A stretch of DNA of 13,304 nt from JAUZPB01 sp037140715 (GTDB taxonomy: Bacteria; Bacteroidota; Ignavibacteria; Ignavibacteriales; SURF-24), in the NCBI GenBank assembly GCA_037140715.1, contig JBAXDX010000081.1, positions 1-13,304 on the forward strand, read 5' to 3'. Made by a program: the position numbers and the translations under genes. The notes under the pieces were generated by a model. The model was not told the origin of the DNA and searched no databases. It worked only from the letters and a program-made list of their open reading frames with translations. Numbering within the stretch: position 1 is the first letter of the stretch; the number at the start of each line of letters is the position of its first letter. Positions 6,285 to 13,304 of the stretch are shown here, in pieces.

Positions 6285-7730
6285 ATGAGCACAGATGAAA
6301 AAACCATAGAAAAACTGGCAAACAGCGAATATAAATATGGTTTTGTTACTGATATTGAAATGGAATCCGCTGTTAAAGGGTTAAATGAAGATACAATCCG
6401 ATATATTTCAGCTAAGAAAAAAGAACCTGAATGGATGACCGAATGGCGCCTTAAAGCTTACCGTTACTGGCTTACGATGACCGAACCAGGCTGGCAGAAT
6501 GTCCGGTATAATCCCATCGATTACCAGGAAATAATTTATTTTTCCGCACCAAAGCAGAAGACGAAACTCGCGAATATGGACGAAGTGGACCCTGAATTGA
6601 TTAAGACATTCAACAAACTCGGTATCCCGCTCGAAGAGCAGAAACTCTTTGCCGGTGTGGCTGTCGATGCTGTCTTCGACAGCGTTTCAGTTGCGACTAC
6701 TTATAAGGCAAAACTCTCGGAGTTTGGAATTATTTTCTGTTCTATGAGCGAAGCAATTCAAAATCATCCCGATATGATTAAAAAATACTTAGGCTCGGTC
6801 GTTCCTTACACAGATAACTTTTTTGCTGCGTTAAACTCCGCTGTATTTTCTGACGGCTCATTTATATTTATTCCTAAGGGCGTTGTCTGCCCAATGGAAT
6901 TATCAACATACTTTAGAATCAACGCCGAAAATACCGGACAGTTCGAAAGGACTTTAATTATCGCTGATGAACGCGCTTCGGTTAGTTATCTCGAAGGTTG
7001 TACTGCTCCGATGAGAGATACCAATCAGCTTCACGCCGCCGTAGTTGAGCTTATTGCCCTTGATGATGCAAAGATAAAATACTCGACTGTTCAGAACTGG
7101 TACGCCGGCGATGTCAACGGCGTTGGAGGTATTTATAATTTTGTTACAAAGCGGGGCATTTGCCGCGGGCGCAATTCCAAAATAAGCTGGACTCAGGTTG
7201 AAACGGGTTCGTCAATCACATGGAAGTATCCAGGCTGCATACTTCAGGGCGATAACTCCATCGGCGAATTTTATTCTGTGGCTCTTACCAATAATATGCA
7301 ACAGGCAGATACCGGTACAAAGATGATTCACATCGGGAAGAACACAAGAAGCACTATTGTATCAAAGGGAATTTCAGCGGGCAGAAGCAATAATACTTAC
7401 CGCGGACTTGTAAAGATAAGTCCGAATGCCGAAGGTGCAAGAAACTATTCGCAGTGTGATTCTCTTTTGCTTGGCGATAAATGCGGGGCGCATACTTTCC
7501 CGTATCTTGAAGTAGATAATCCGACCGCTACTGTAGAACATGAAGCTACTACTTCCAAGATAGGCGAAGATCAGATATTCTATTTAAATCAGCGGGGCAT
7601 CGCTACCGAAGATGCCGTTAATCTGATTGTCAACGGTTACTGCAAGGAAGTATTCAAAGAACTTCCGATGGAATTTGCCGTTGAAGCTCAGAGGCTTCTG
7701 AGTGTAAGCCTCGAAGGAAGTGTGGGATGA
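6285..7730 (+). CDS. sufB: Fe-S cluster assembly scaffold protein SufB
   Basis: The 481-residue product is a SufB of normal length (Escherichia coli 495). SufB forms the SufB-SufC2-SufD complex in the cytoplasm, receives sulfur from SufS through a carrier and builds the nascent cluster. The family core is plain: SQCDS with Cys391, GDKCGAHTFP with Cys400, EHEATTSK with His419 and Glu420, and LNQRGI. Cys391 and Glu420 line up with E. coli Cys405 and Glu434, both with the same offset of 14, so the sulfur-transfer and cluster-site residues are kept. GAGGAGAG close to the ATG fixes the start. It is the first gene of the operon. The TGA stop is followed at once by an in-frame TAG, then a 91-base gap containing a hairpin before sufC. 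Confidence 0.97.
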   Translation: MSTDEKTIEKLANSEYKYGFVTDIEMESAVKGLNEDTIRYISAKKKEPEWMTEWRLKAYRYWLTMTEPGWQNVRYNPIDYQEIIYFSAPKQKTKLANMDEVDPELIKTFNKLGIPLEEQKLFAGVAVDAVFDSVSVATTYKAKLSEFGIIFCSMSEAIQNHPDMIKKYLGSVVPYTDNFFAALNSAVFSDGSFIFIPKGVVCPMELSTYFRINAENTGQFERTLIIADERASVSYLEGCTAPMRDTNQLHAAVVELIALDDAKIKYSTVQNWYAGDVNGVGGIYNFVTKRGICRGRNSKISWTQVETGSSITWKYPGCILQGDNSIGEFYSVALTNNMQQADTGTKMIHIGKNTRSTIVSKGISAGRSNNTYRGLVKISPNAEGARNYSQCDSLLLGDKCGAHTFPYLEVDNPTATVEHEATTSKIGEDQIFYLNQRGIATEDAVNLIVNGYCKEVFKELPMEFAVEAQRLLSVSLEGSVG

Positions 7731-7762
7731 TAGTTTTTGGTTAAATGAAAAAACCAAAACTA
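7731..7762 (+). repeat. Intergenic hairpin between sufB and sufC
   Basis: TAGTTTTTGGTT (7731-7742) pairs with AACCAAAACTA (7752-7762), with one bulged T and a 9-base loop. There is no T run after it, so it is unlikely to end transcription and may instead shield the sufB 3' end. The nearby words CAAAACTAA (7755-7763, 7790-7798) and CTGAAAA (7767-7773, 7781-7787) repeat, giving the spacer a low-complexity look. Confidence 0.4.
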
Positions 7763-7821
7763 AGAACTGAAAATTAATGCCTGAAAACTCAAAACTAAAT
7801 TTAGACAGGGGATATAAAACA

Positions 7822-8595
7822 ATGCTGCTATCTGTAAAAGATTTAAGTGTATCAATTGACAACAAGGAAATATTAAGGGGAATTAACTTTCAGGTTAACC
7901 CCGGTGAAATACATGCTATCATGGGCCCAAACGGTTCAGGTAAAAGTACATTCGCAAGCGTGCTTGCCGGGCGGACAGGCTACATAATTAATAGCGGTGA
8001 AGTAATTTTTGGCGGAAAGAATCTTCTTGAACTTTCGCCGGAAGACAGAGCACGTGAAGGTCTTTTCCTGGCTTTCCAGTATCCGGTTGAAATCCCGGGC
8101 ATCAGTAATGCTACGTTTCTTAAAACAGCCCTAAATGAAATAAGAAAATATAAAGGGGAAGAGGAGCTTGATGCAATGGAATTCCTCGCATTGATGAAAG
8201 AAAAGATGAAGCTTGTAGGTATGGACAGCGCACTTATCAGCCGTCCTGTTAATCATGGCTTCTCAGGTGGCGAGAAGAAAAGGAACGAAGTATTTCAGCT
8301 GACTGTTCTTGAACCGAGGCTCGCTATTCTTGATGAAACTGATTCAGGTCTCGATATTGACGCGCTTAAGATTGTCGCAAATGGGGTTAATCTTTATAAA
8401 GGCGACAGCAGGGAAAAATCTGTTGTTCTTGTTACTCATTATCAGAGACTGCTTGATTACATCGTGCCTGACTTCGTTCACGTCCTTTATAATGGCAGGA
8501 TTGTTAAATCCGGTGGCAAAGAGCTTGCATTTGAACTTGAAGAAAAAGGTTATGACTGGATTAAGGAAGAAAATAAAGAACCGGCTGCTGTTTAA
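7822..8595 (+). CDS. sufC: Fe-S cluster assembly ATPase SufC
   Basis: The 257-residue product is an ABC-type ATPase with no membrane segment. It powers conformational change in SufB-SufD. The motifs are complete: Walker A GPNGSGKST (35-43, Lys41), Q-loop Gln86 in AFQYP, signature FSGGEKKRNE (147-156), Walker B LAILDETDSGLD with Asp171 and catalytic Glu172, and switch His206 in THYQ. An in-frame ATG at 7777 would add 15 residues (MPENSKLNLDRGYKT) that are not family-like. I chose 7822 because it begins MLLSVKDLSV, as SufC proteins do, and has AGGGG (7807-7811) upstream. sufD follows 39 bases after the stop. Confidence 0.97.
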   Translation: MLLSVKDLSVSIDNKEILRGINFQVNPGEIHAIMGPNGSGKSTFASVLAGRTGYIINSGEVIFGGKNLLELSPEDRAREGLFLAFQYPVEIPGISNATFLKTALNEIRKYKGEEELDAMEFLALMKEKMKLVGMDSALISRPVNHGFSGGEKKRNEVFQLTVLEPRLAILDETDSGLDIDALKIVANGVNLYKGDSREKSVVLVTHYQRLLDYIVPDFVHVLYNGRIVKSGGKELAFELEEKGYDWIKEENKEPAAV

Positions 8596-8634
8596 TAAAA
8601 ATTGCAGAATAAAATAATTACGGAGAGATTTTTA

Positions 8635-9981
8635 ATGTCAGAAGTTCCAGATAAAACAAATATTACAGATTATTATTATTCCGGCTTCAAACTATTTGAA
8701 GACAGTCTTAACGGCCAGTTGAAAACTAAGGTTCATCAGTTAAGGAACGAAGCCATTAAGGATTTTTCCCGGCTTGGTTTCCCTGCTGTATCGAATGAAG
8801 AATGGAAATACACGAATATTAAGCCAATTCTAAAAGTGAATTTTAAGCCTGCTCAGCTTGCTGATAAAACGACAGGCATGTTCCCCGCCATTAACAGCAA
8901 TACGGTAAAACTATTTCTTATCCCGGAGTTAAAAGTAAATCTGATAGTTTTTGTTAACGGAGTTTATAATTCAGAGCTTTCAAACATTCCGTCTGAGTTA
9001 ACGGGCATTAAAATAGAGAGTCTTGCAGATATATTGAAAGGCGGGTCTGATTTTATTACAGAAAAAATTATTCCTGAATCAAAAATTAACGATGGTTTTG
9101 CCGCACTGAATAAAGCGTTTACCAGTGACGGCGCAATAGTAACTGTTGCTGATAATGCTGTAATTGATGAGCCGGTTCATCTCATGTTTTTAAGCGGAAG
9201 CGACAGCGAAAATCTTCTTGTTCAGCCGCACAATTATATTTTTGCAGGCAGAAACAGCCGGGTTAAAATTATCGAAAGTTTCCACAGTATTTCGGAAAAT
9301 GCAAATCTGATAAATTCGTTAAGCGAAATATTTATAGAAGAGAACGCCCGGATTACACATTATAAGATTCAGAATGATTCAGCGGACTCAGGTCAGGTAA
9401 ACCGTACTCAGGTTTATCAGCAGAGGTCATCTGTCTTTACGTCATTCGCCATCACCTTTGACGGTGCGCTTGTAAGGAATGATATATATACTGTATTTCA
9501 GGGAGAAGGTGGCGAGTCTCATCTTTATGGTCTTTATCTTGCCAATGGTAAAAGTCATATTGATAATCATACTATGATTGACCACGCTGCCGCACGATGT
9601 CAGAGTAATGAATTCTACAAAGGCATACTTGACGATCATGCACGCGGTGTATTTAACGGCAAGGTAATGGTTAGAAGAGATGCACAGAAAACACTTGCGT
9701 ATCAGTCAAATAAAAATTTATTGTTATCAAAATTTGCCAGGGTTGATACAAAACCCCAGCTTGAAATATTTGCCGATGATGTAAAGTGCAGCCATGGCGC
9801 GACAGTCGGTCAGCTTAATGATGAATCCGTTTTTTATCTCCGTTCGCGCGGTATCGGAGCTGATATGGCACGTTCAATTCTTATTAACGCATTTGCAAGT
9901 GATATCATTGATCAGATAGATATAGAACCATTAAGGGAATATTTAAATAATAAAATATTGGATAAGCTAAATAAAGTTTAG
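8635..9981 (+). CDS. sufD: Fe-S cluster assembly protein SufD
   Basis: The 448-residue product is the SufB paralogue that pairs with SufB in the SufBC2D scaffold and is needed for iron entry. The N-terminal part carries the EEWKYTN motif typical of SufD. The C-terminal beta-helix region ends in KCSHGATVGQL, with Cys385 and His387 corresponding to E. coli Cys358 and His360, then FYLRSRGI. A TTG at 8602 could extend the frame by 11 residues. The ATG at 8635 is preferred because GGAGAG (8622-8627) lies seven bases upstream and the product then begins MSEVPDKTN. It is a little longer than E. coli SufD (423). sufS begins 15 bases after the stop, consistent with one transcript. Confidence 0.95.
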   Translation: MSEVPDKTNITDYYYSGFKLFEDSLNGQLKTKVHQLRNEAIKDFSRLGFPAVSNEEWKYTNIKPILKVNFKPAQLADKTTGMFPAINSNTVKLFLIPELKVNLIVFVNGVYNSELSNIPSELTGIKIESLADILKGGSDFITEKIIPESKINDGFAALNKAFTSDGAIVTVADNAVIDEPVHLMFLSGSDSENLLVQPHNYIFAGRNSRVKIIESFHSISENANLINSLSEIFIEENARITHYKIQNDSADSGQVNRTQVYQQRSSVFTSFAITFDGALVRNDIYTVFQGEGGESHLYGLYLANGKSHIDNHTMIDHAAARCQSNEFYKGILDDHARGVFNGKVMVRRDAQKTLAYQSNKNLLLSKFARVDTKPQLEIFADDVKCSHGATVGQLNDESVFYLRSRGIGADMARSILINAFASDIIDQIDIEPLREYLNNKILDKLNKV

Positions 9982-9996
9982 CTTTAAGAGGTATTA

Positions 9997-11268
9997 ATGA
10001 AAAAAGAAAATAATCAGTCCATGCCGGAATTAAATAAAAATACAGCCGGCAAATTTGATGTAGAAAAAATAAGAAAAGACTTCCCGATACTTCAGCGGAT
10101 GATAAAGGATAAACCGCTGGTTTATCTTGATAACGCCGCTACTACACAGAAGCCCCAGTCTGTTATCGATATGCTTGTATATTATTATTCAATGATAAAT
10201 TCCAACGTACACCGCGGCGTACATTTTTTAAGCGAACAGGCAACTCTTGCTTATGAAGATGCCAGACTTAAGGTAAAGGAATTTATCAATGCTGTAAGTG
10301 CCTGTGAGATTATCTATACACGCGGAGCTACGGAAGCTATTAATCTTGTGGCTTATTCATACGGACGTTCACATATCGGCGAAGGTGATGAGATTATTAT
10401 TTCTGAAATGGAACATCACGCGAATATTGTCCCGTGGCAGATGTTATGCGAAGAGAAGAAGGCGAAGTTGCGTGTTATTCCCATGAATGACGAAGGCGAA
10501 CTTATTCTTGAAGAGTATTATAAACTGCTCAATGAAAAGACAAAGTTTGTTTCAATTGTTCAGATATCAAATTCACTTGGCACTATTAATCCTATTAACG
10601 AGATTATTAAGAAAGCACATGAAAGAAATATTCCCGTGCTTGTTGATGGCTCTCAGTCAGTGCCTCATGTAAAGGTTGATGTACAGGACTGGGATTGCGA
10701 CTTCTATGTATTCTCAGGTCATAAGCTTTTTGGTCCTGCCGGAATTGGTGTCCTTTACGGAAAAGCTGAACTGTTGCAGAATATGCCTCCGTATCAAACG
10801 GGTGGAGATATGATTCGCTATGTAACATTTGAGAAGACAATCTTCAATGATATACCTAATAAGTTTGAAGCCGGCACGCCTAATATTGCCGGAGCTATCG
10901 GGCTTGGTACGGCGATAGATTATCTTAATAATCTCGGTATGTATGAAGTGGCAAAACAGGAATATGACCTGCTTGAATATTCAACTCAGAGGTTATCCGA
11001 GTTAAAGGAAGTACGCTTAATCGGTACGGCAAAGCACAAGGCTTCCCTGATTTCATTTGTGCTTAAAAATATTCATTCGCATGATATAGGAACGATTCTC
11101 GACTCCGAAGGTGTTGCAATAAGAACCGGTCATCACTGCACACAGCCTGTAATGCAGCACTTCAGTATTCCCGCTACGGCAAGAGCTTCGTTTGCTTTCT
11201 ATAATACCAGGGAAGAGGTTGATAAATTAATTACCGGAATTTATAAAGTAATCAAGGTGTTTGGTTAA
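9997..11268 (+). CDS. sufS: Cysteine desulfurase SufS
   Basis: This 423-residue pyridoxal-phosphate enzyme removes sulfur from L-cysteine, giving alanine and a persulfide on its active-site cysteine. Visible motifs are YLDNAATTQKP near the N-terminus, TRGATEAIN, EHHANIVPW, VDGSQS, SGHK with the cofactor-binding Lys243, and RTGHHCTQP with catalytic Cys381. Both residues are offset by 17 from E. coli SufS (Lys226, Cys364), so this is a group II desulfurase with a short N-terminal extension (MKKENNQSMPELNKN). AAGAGG (9986-9991) supports the start. An internal ATG at 10021 lacks a ribosome site. The partner sulfur acceptor SufU begins one base after the stop, which suggests coupled translation. 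Confidence 0.97.
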   Translation: MKKENNQSMPELNKNTAGKFDVEKIRKDFPILQRMIKDKPLVYLDNAATTQKPQSVIDMLVYYYSMINSNVHRGVHFLSEQATLAYEDARLKVKEFINAVSACEIIYTRGATEAINLVAYSYGRSHIGEGDEIIISEMEHHANIVPWQMLCEEKKAKLRVIPMNDEGELILEEYYKLLNEKTKFVSIVQISNSLGTINPINEIIKKAHERNIPVLVDGSQSVPHVKVDVQDWDCDFYVFSGHKLFGPAGIGVLYGKAELLQNMPPYQTGGDMIRYVTFEKTIFNDIPNKFEAGTPNIAGAIGLGTAIDYLNNLGMYEVAKQEYDLLEYSTQRLSELKEVRLIGTAKHKASLISFVLKNIHSHDIGTILDSEGVAIRTGHHCTQPVMQHFSIPATARASFAFYNTREEVDKLITGIYKVIKVFG

Positions 11269-11269
11269 T

Positions 11270-11725
11270 ATGTCTGAACTAAGTGATCTTTACCAGGAAG
11301 TAATACTGGACCATAATAAGAGTCCGCGCAATTTCCGTATCTGCGAAAACTGTAACCACGATGCCGAAGGGTTTAACCCTCTCTGCGGGGATCATATTTT
11401 TGTATATCTGAATATGTCTGAAGACAAAATACAGGATATATCGTTCCAGGGTACCGGCTGTGCAATATCAAAGTCATCGGCTTCGATGATGACAACAATT
11501 CTTAAGGGAAAAACAAAACAGGAAGCTGAGGAACTCTTTAATAAATTTCACGAAGTGGTTACTTCAAAAATTGGTGAAGAGCAGGACTTAAGCAAACTTG
11601 GAAAGCTTGCGGTGTTCTCAGGCGTAAGAGATTATCCTGCGAGAGTAAAGTGTGCGAGTCTGGCATGGCATACTTTGCTTAATGCTCTTAAAGAAGAAAA
11701 AAAATCTGCATCTACTGAGCAATAA
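11270..11725 (+). CDS. sufU: SufU-type sulfur acceptor / Fe-S assembly protein
   Basis: The 151-residue product is an IscU-fold protein of the SufU type. In Bacillus subtilis, SufU is a zinc-bound acceptor that takes persulfide sulfur from SufS. The ligand set is present: Cys39 and Asp41 in NPLCGD, Cys64 in GTGCAIS, and Cys128 in RVKCASLAW. The spacing between Cys64 and Cys128 includes the extra segment that separates SufU from IscU, and the IscU-specific LPPVK is absent. An extra CENC (Cys25, Cys28) precedes the first ligand. A TTG at 11261 would overlap the sufS stop and add three residues. The ATG at 11270 is preferred, with AAGG (11254-11257) upstream inside sufS. SufU here probably takes the place of SufE. 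Confidence 0.93.
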   Translation: MSELSDLYQEVILDHNKSPRNFRICENCNHDAEGFNPLCGDHIFVYLNMSEDKIQDISFQGTGCAISKSSASMMTTILKGKTKQEAEELFNKFHEVVTSKIGEEQDLSKLGKLAVFSGVRDYPARVKCASLAWHTLLNALKEEKKSASTEQ

Positions 11726-11766
11726 GAAATCTGACTTTATTCGTTTATCAGACGGATGAAAAGTTA

Positions 11767-11775
11767 TGATATAAT
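11767..11775 (+). promoter_or_regulatory. Extended -10 element ahead of the DUF59 gene
   Basis: TGATATAAT matches the extended -10 consensus exactly and lies 47 bases before the ATG at 11822, in the only sizeable gap in the 3' half of the operon. No convincing -35 element is seen, and the segment is AT-rich. It could give separate expression of the last gene. Confidence 0.3.
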
Positions 11776-11821
11776 GAGAATAATATTTTTCAATAAAAAC
11801 AGATGAAAGCCGGGGAACAGA

Positions 11822-12133
11822 ATGGACAAGGGATTTTTAGAACAGGAAGTTATACAGCGTCTCAGGACGTGCTTTGATCCGGAAATCCCGGTCGATATAT
11901 ATGAACTGGGACTTATCTATGAAATTAAAATTGATGAAGAATCAAACGTCTATGTTAAGATGACGCTCACTTCTCCAATGTGTCCTGTGGCGGGTTCGCT
12001 GCCCGGTGATGTTAAGAAGAAGATTAAGTCGATTAAGGATGTAAATGATGTTTACATAGATTTGGTATGGAATCCGACATGGCACATGGATATGATGTCT
12101 GAGGCTGCAAAGCTGGAACTGGGATTTTTTTAG
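11822..12133 (+). CDS. sufT: DUF59 / MIP18-family Fe-S maturation protein (SufT-like)
   Basis: The 103-residue product consists of a single DUF59 domain, the size usual for SUF-linked members. DPEIPVDIYELGLIY (residues 19-33) is the family's N-terminal signature. TSPMCPVAG carries the conserved reactive Cys54. VWNPTWHMDMMSEAAK with a GFF ending is typical of the SUF-associated subgroup. Related proteins (SufT of Staphylococcus aureus, eukaryotic MIP18/CIA2) help mature or deliver Fe-S clusters rather than build them. Placement as the last gene after sufU, 96 bases on, supports a SUF role. The ribosome site is weak (CGGGGAA), unlike the rest of the operon. PaaD, a phenylacetate-pathway homologue, is excluded by context and by its larger size. 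Confidence 0.9.
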   Translation: MDKGFLEQEVIQRLRTCFDPEIPVDIYELGLIYEIKIDEESNVYVKMTLTSPMCPVAGSLPGDVKKKIKSIKDVNDVYIDLVWNPTWHMDMMSEAAKLELGFF

Positions 12134-12151
12134 TAAGCTTAAAACAGACTG

Positions 12152-12181
12152 TACTGCCCCTGGTTTTAACCTGGGGCAGTA
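12152..12181. terminator. Hairpin between the suf operon and the convergent gene
   Basis: TACTGCCCC (12152-12160) pairs with GGGGCAGTA (12173-12181). Inside, after a T-T mismatch, GGTT pairs with AACC, making one long stem with a two-base loop. The plus-strand side lacks a T run. The minus side has TTTT a few bases on. It probably ends both convergent transcripts, but it is not a textbook terminator. Confidence 0.6.
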
Positions 12182-12246
12182 GAAGTGGTTAAAAGAAAAT
12201 AACTGAATTTGCCGGCTGAATCCATTGGCTCATATTTTTCAAAATT

Positions 12247-13062
12247 CTACAGCGAACTTAACCATGTCTGAGCATAAGCTCTTGCGGTTTCAGTTGTGCT
12301 TTTGCCCGCCCTGAAGCATAGTTTCCATACAGGTGGCTTGCTTTCATATTCCTGATTAACAAATTTTTTTTTGCCATATTCTGATTTTAGTTCAGCATTA
12401 AAATCAATGTCTTTCGTAACATCAAGAAACTCCGATATCCATTTTTTAACCATTTGCTGCGGGTCTCCATTCCGGTTCCGTTCCCATTCGGCAATTTGAT
12501 TATTATATTCTGCCAGTTGTGCCTCATACTGTTGTTTAAGCACATTGTCCGTCTCTTTGCTGAATACCGGATTATCAGGGTCATCGAGGCCGGCTATCAT
12601 TTCTGTTATCATTTTAATTGCTTCATCATAAGCTGTTTTTTGATCTGCGGGCAACGAATTCTGCAATTTAATCATTTCCTTTAGTGATGCGTTATATTCC
12701 GCCCTGTATTGCTCGCGGGCTGCGCTGGCGTAAATTGGAGCCTCTGGTATCGCAGGTTTTTTTGATTCCTGGTATTCCAGATATTTCCGCTTAAAGTCAT
12801 CCGACTTTGTATAAACTTTTGCAAACCCGCCGATGATTTTAACAATTGCCGGACGTTCGTCCATCGGAGTATTTTTTAAGCTGCCGGGGAAAGGATAGTT
12901 ATAGGAAGAGTATAAAATATTTGATAAAACCTGGTTATTAGCACTTTCTTCTGAAATATCAAGCTGACTTAAAATAGTTTTTATAGTATGCTCTGCTGTT
13001 CTGAAAGCAAAAAACATCATTGGCAGGGTTATAATCAGAGTTAAAATACCGGTTTTTTTCAT
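12247..13062 (-). CDS. Hypothetical exported protein, 271 aa
   Basis: This intact gene has a strong ribosome site, TCAGGAG (13071-13077), eight bases before the ATG, and a TAG stop. The N-terminus (MKKTGILTLIITLPMMFFAF) is a Lys-Lys start plus a hydrophobic stretch, so the protein is exported or anchored to the inner membrane. No lipobox cysteine is present, and the signal-peptidase site is unclear. The rest is hydrophilic and mostly helical. Residues about 105-205 are rich in Ala, Gln, Glu and Tyr with heptad-like spacing, suggesting a coiled coil interrupted by the proline-containing DDPDNP. The C-terminal part has several aromatic residues and a single cysteine. I do not recognise the family. 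It faces the suf operon tail to tail and is probably unrelated to it. Confidence 0.85.
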   Translation of the reverse strand: MKKTGILTLIITLPMMFFAFRTAEHTIKTILSQLDISEESANNQVLSNILYSSYNYPFPGSLKNTPMDERPAIVKIIGGFAKVYTKSDDFKRKYLEYQESKKPAIPEAPIYASAAREQYRAEYNASLKEMIKLQNSLPADQKTAYDEAIKMITEMIAGLDDPDNPVFSKETDNVLKQQYEAQLAEYNNQIAEWERNRNGDPQQMVKKWISEFLDVTKDIDFNAELKSEYGKKKFVNQEYESKPPVWKLCFRAGKSTTETARAYAQTWLSSL

Positions 13063-13304
13063 ATACAGTTCTCCTGAGTTAAGCTTTAAAAATGGGAGTT
13101 AAGGGAAATATTTGATTTTGGCTGTTTTATGATTATAGAATATTACTAAAATTTGAGAATAAAGTTATAATATTTATCTGGAATAATTTATAAGAAAAGG
13201 GAGGTAGCTTAAATTATAACCCCTCCGGAGAAAATCCGTTTAACAGTTTCCGTTACAGCGACAGCTTAATTTGTGATACACTTACTCAGTCAGCGTAACA
13301 AGAC

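Noticed and set aside
7777..7821. Longer SufC start at 7777
   Set aside because: The added residues are not SufC-like, and the ATG at 7822 has AGGGG upstream and the expected N-terminus.
13063..13304. Right end of the window, searched for the end of another gene or an inverted repeat
   Set aside because: Stops occur in all frames and only short weak complementary words (GGAGG and CCTCC) are present, so nothing is supported.
1..13304. CRISPR arrays, insertion sequences, phage or defence genes
   Set aside because: No regularly spaced repeats, transposase motifs, terminal inverted repeats or defence-type domains were seen.

Overview
The window reads as a chromosomal segment from a Bacteroidota-lineage bacterium (FCB group), AT-rich, possibly a deep branch such as Ignavibacteria or Chlorobia. 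Two signals point this way. The tRNA-Phe gene is preceded by an exact Bacteroidota-type promoter (TTTG-N19-TATATTTG). Yet most genes keep good Shine-Dalgarno sites (AGGAGAG, GAGGAGAG, GGAGAG, CAGGAGAA), which Bacteroidia and Flavobacteriia mostly lack. The lineage is inferred from these signals and was not tested by a search.

Layout. Positions 2-74 (minus) are a tRNA-Phe with a poorly paired acceptor stem. 390-3851 (plus) encodes a 1153-residue protein that I believe is a PPi-type phosphoenolpyruvate carboxykinase. It shares a bidirectional terminator with a convergent unknown cytoplasmic protein of 378 residues (3907-5043, minus). A 585-base gap follows, then tRNA-Asp (5629-5702) with a promoter in front and a strong terminator behind.

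After a 538-base non-coding leader comes the main feature, a SUF iron-sulfur cluster operon: sufB, sufC, sufD, sufS, sufU and a DUF59/SufT-like gene (6285-12133, plus). SufS takes sulfur from cysteine, SufU accepts it as persulfide, SufB-SufC-SufD is the ATP-driven scaffold on which the cluster forms, and the DUF59 protein probably helps maturation or delivery. The core catalytic residues I looked for are present in all six. The set uses SufU rather than SufE and carries no SufA or Rrf2-type regulator within the window. A 21-base palindrome just upstream of sufB is the best candidate control site.

The window ends with a convergent gene for a small exported protein of unknown function (12247-13062, minus) and 242 bases in which I see nothing definite.

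I did not find an obviously new multi-gene system. The items most worth a second look are the tRNA-Phe acceptor mismatches, the nine-G run inside the GGGKS loop of the large protein, the palindrome ahead of sufB, the extra CxxC in SufU, and the two unknown genes.
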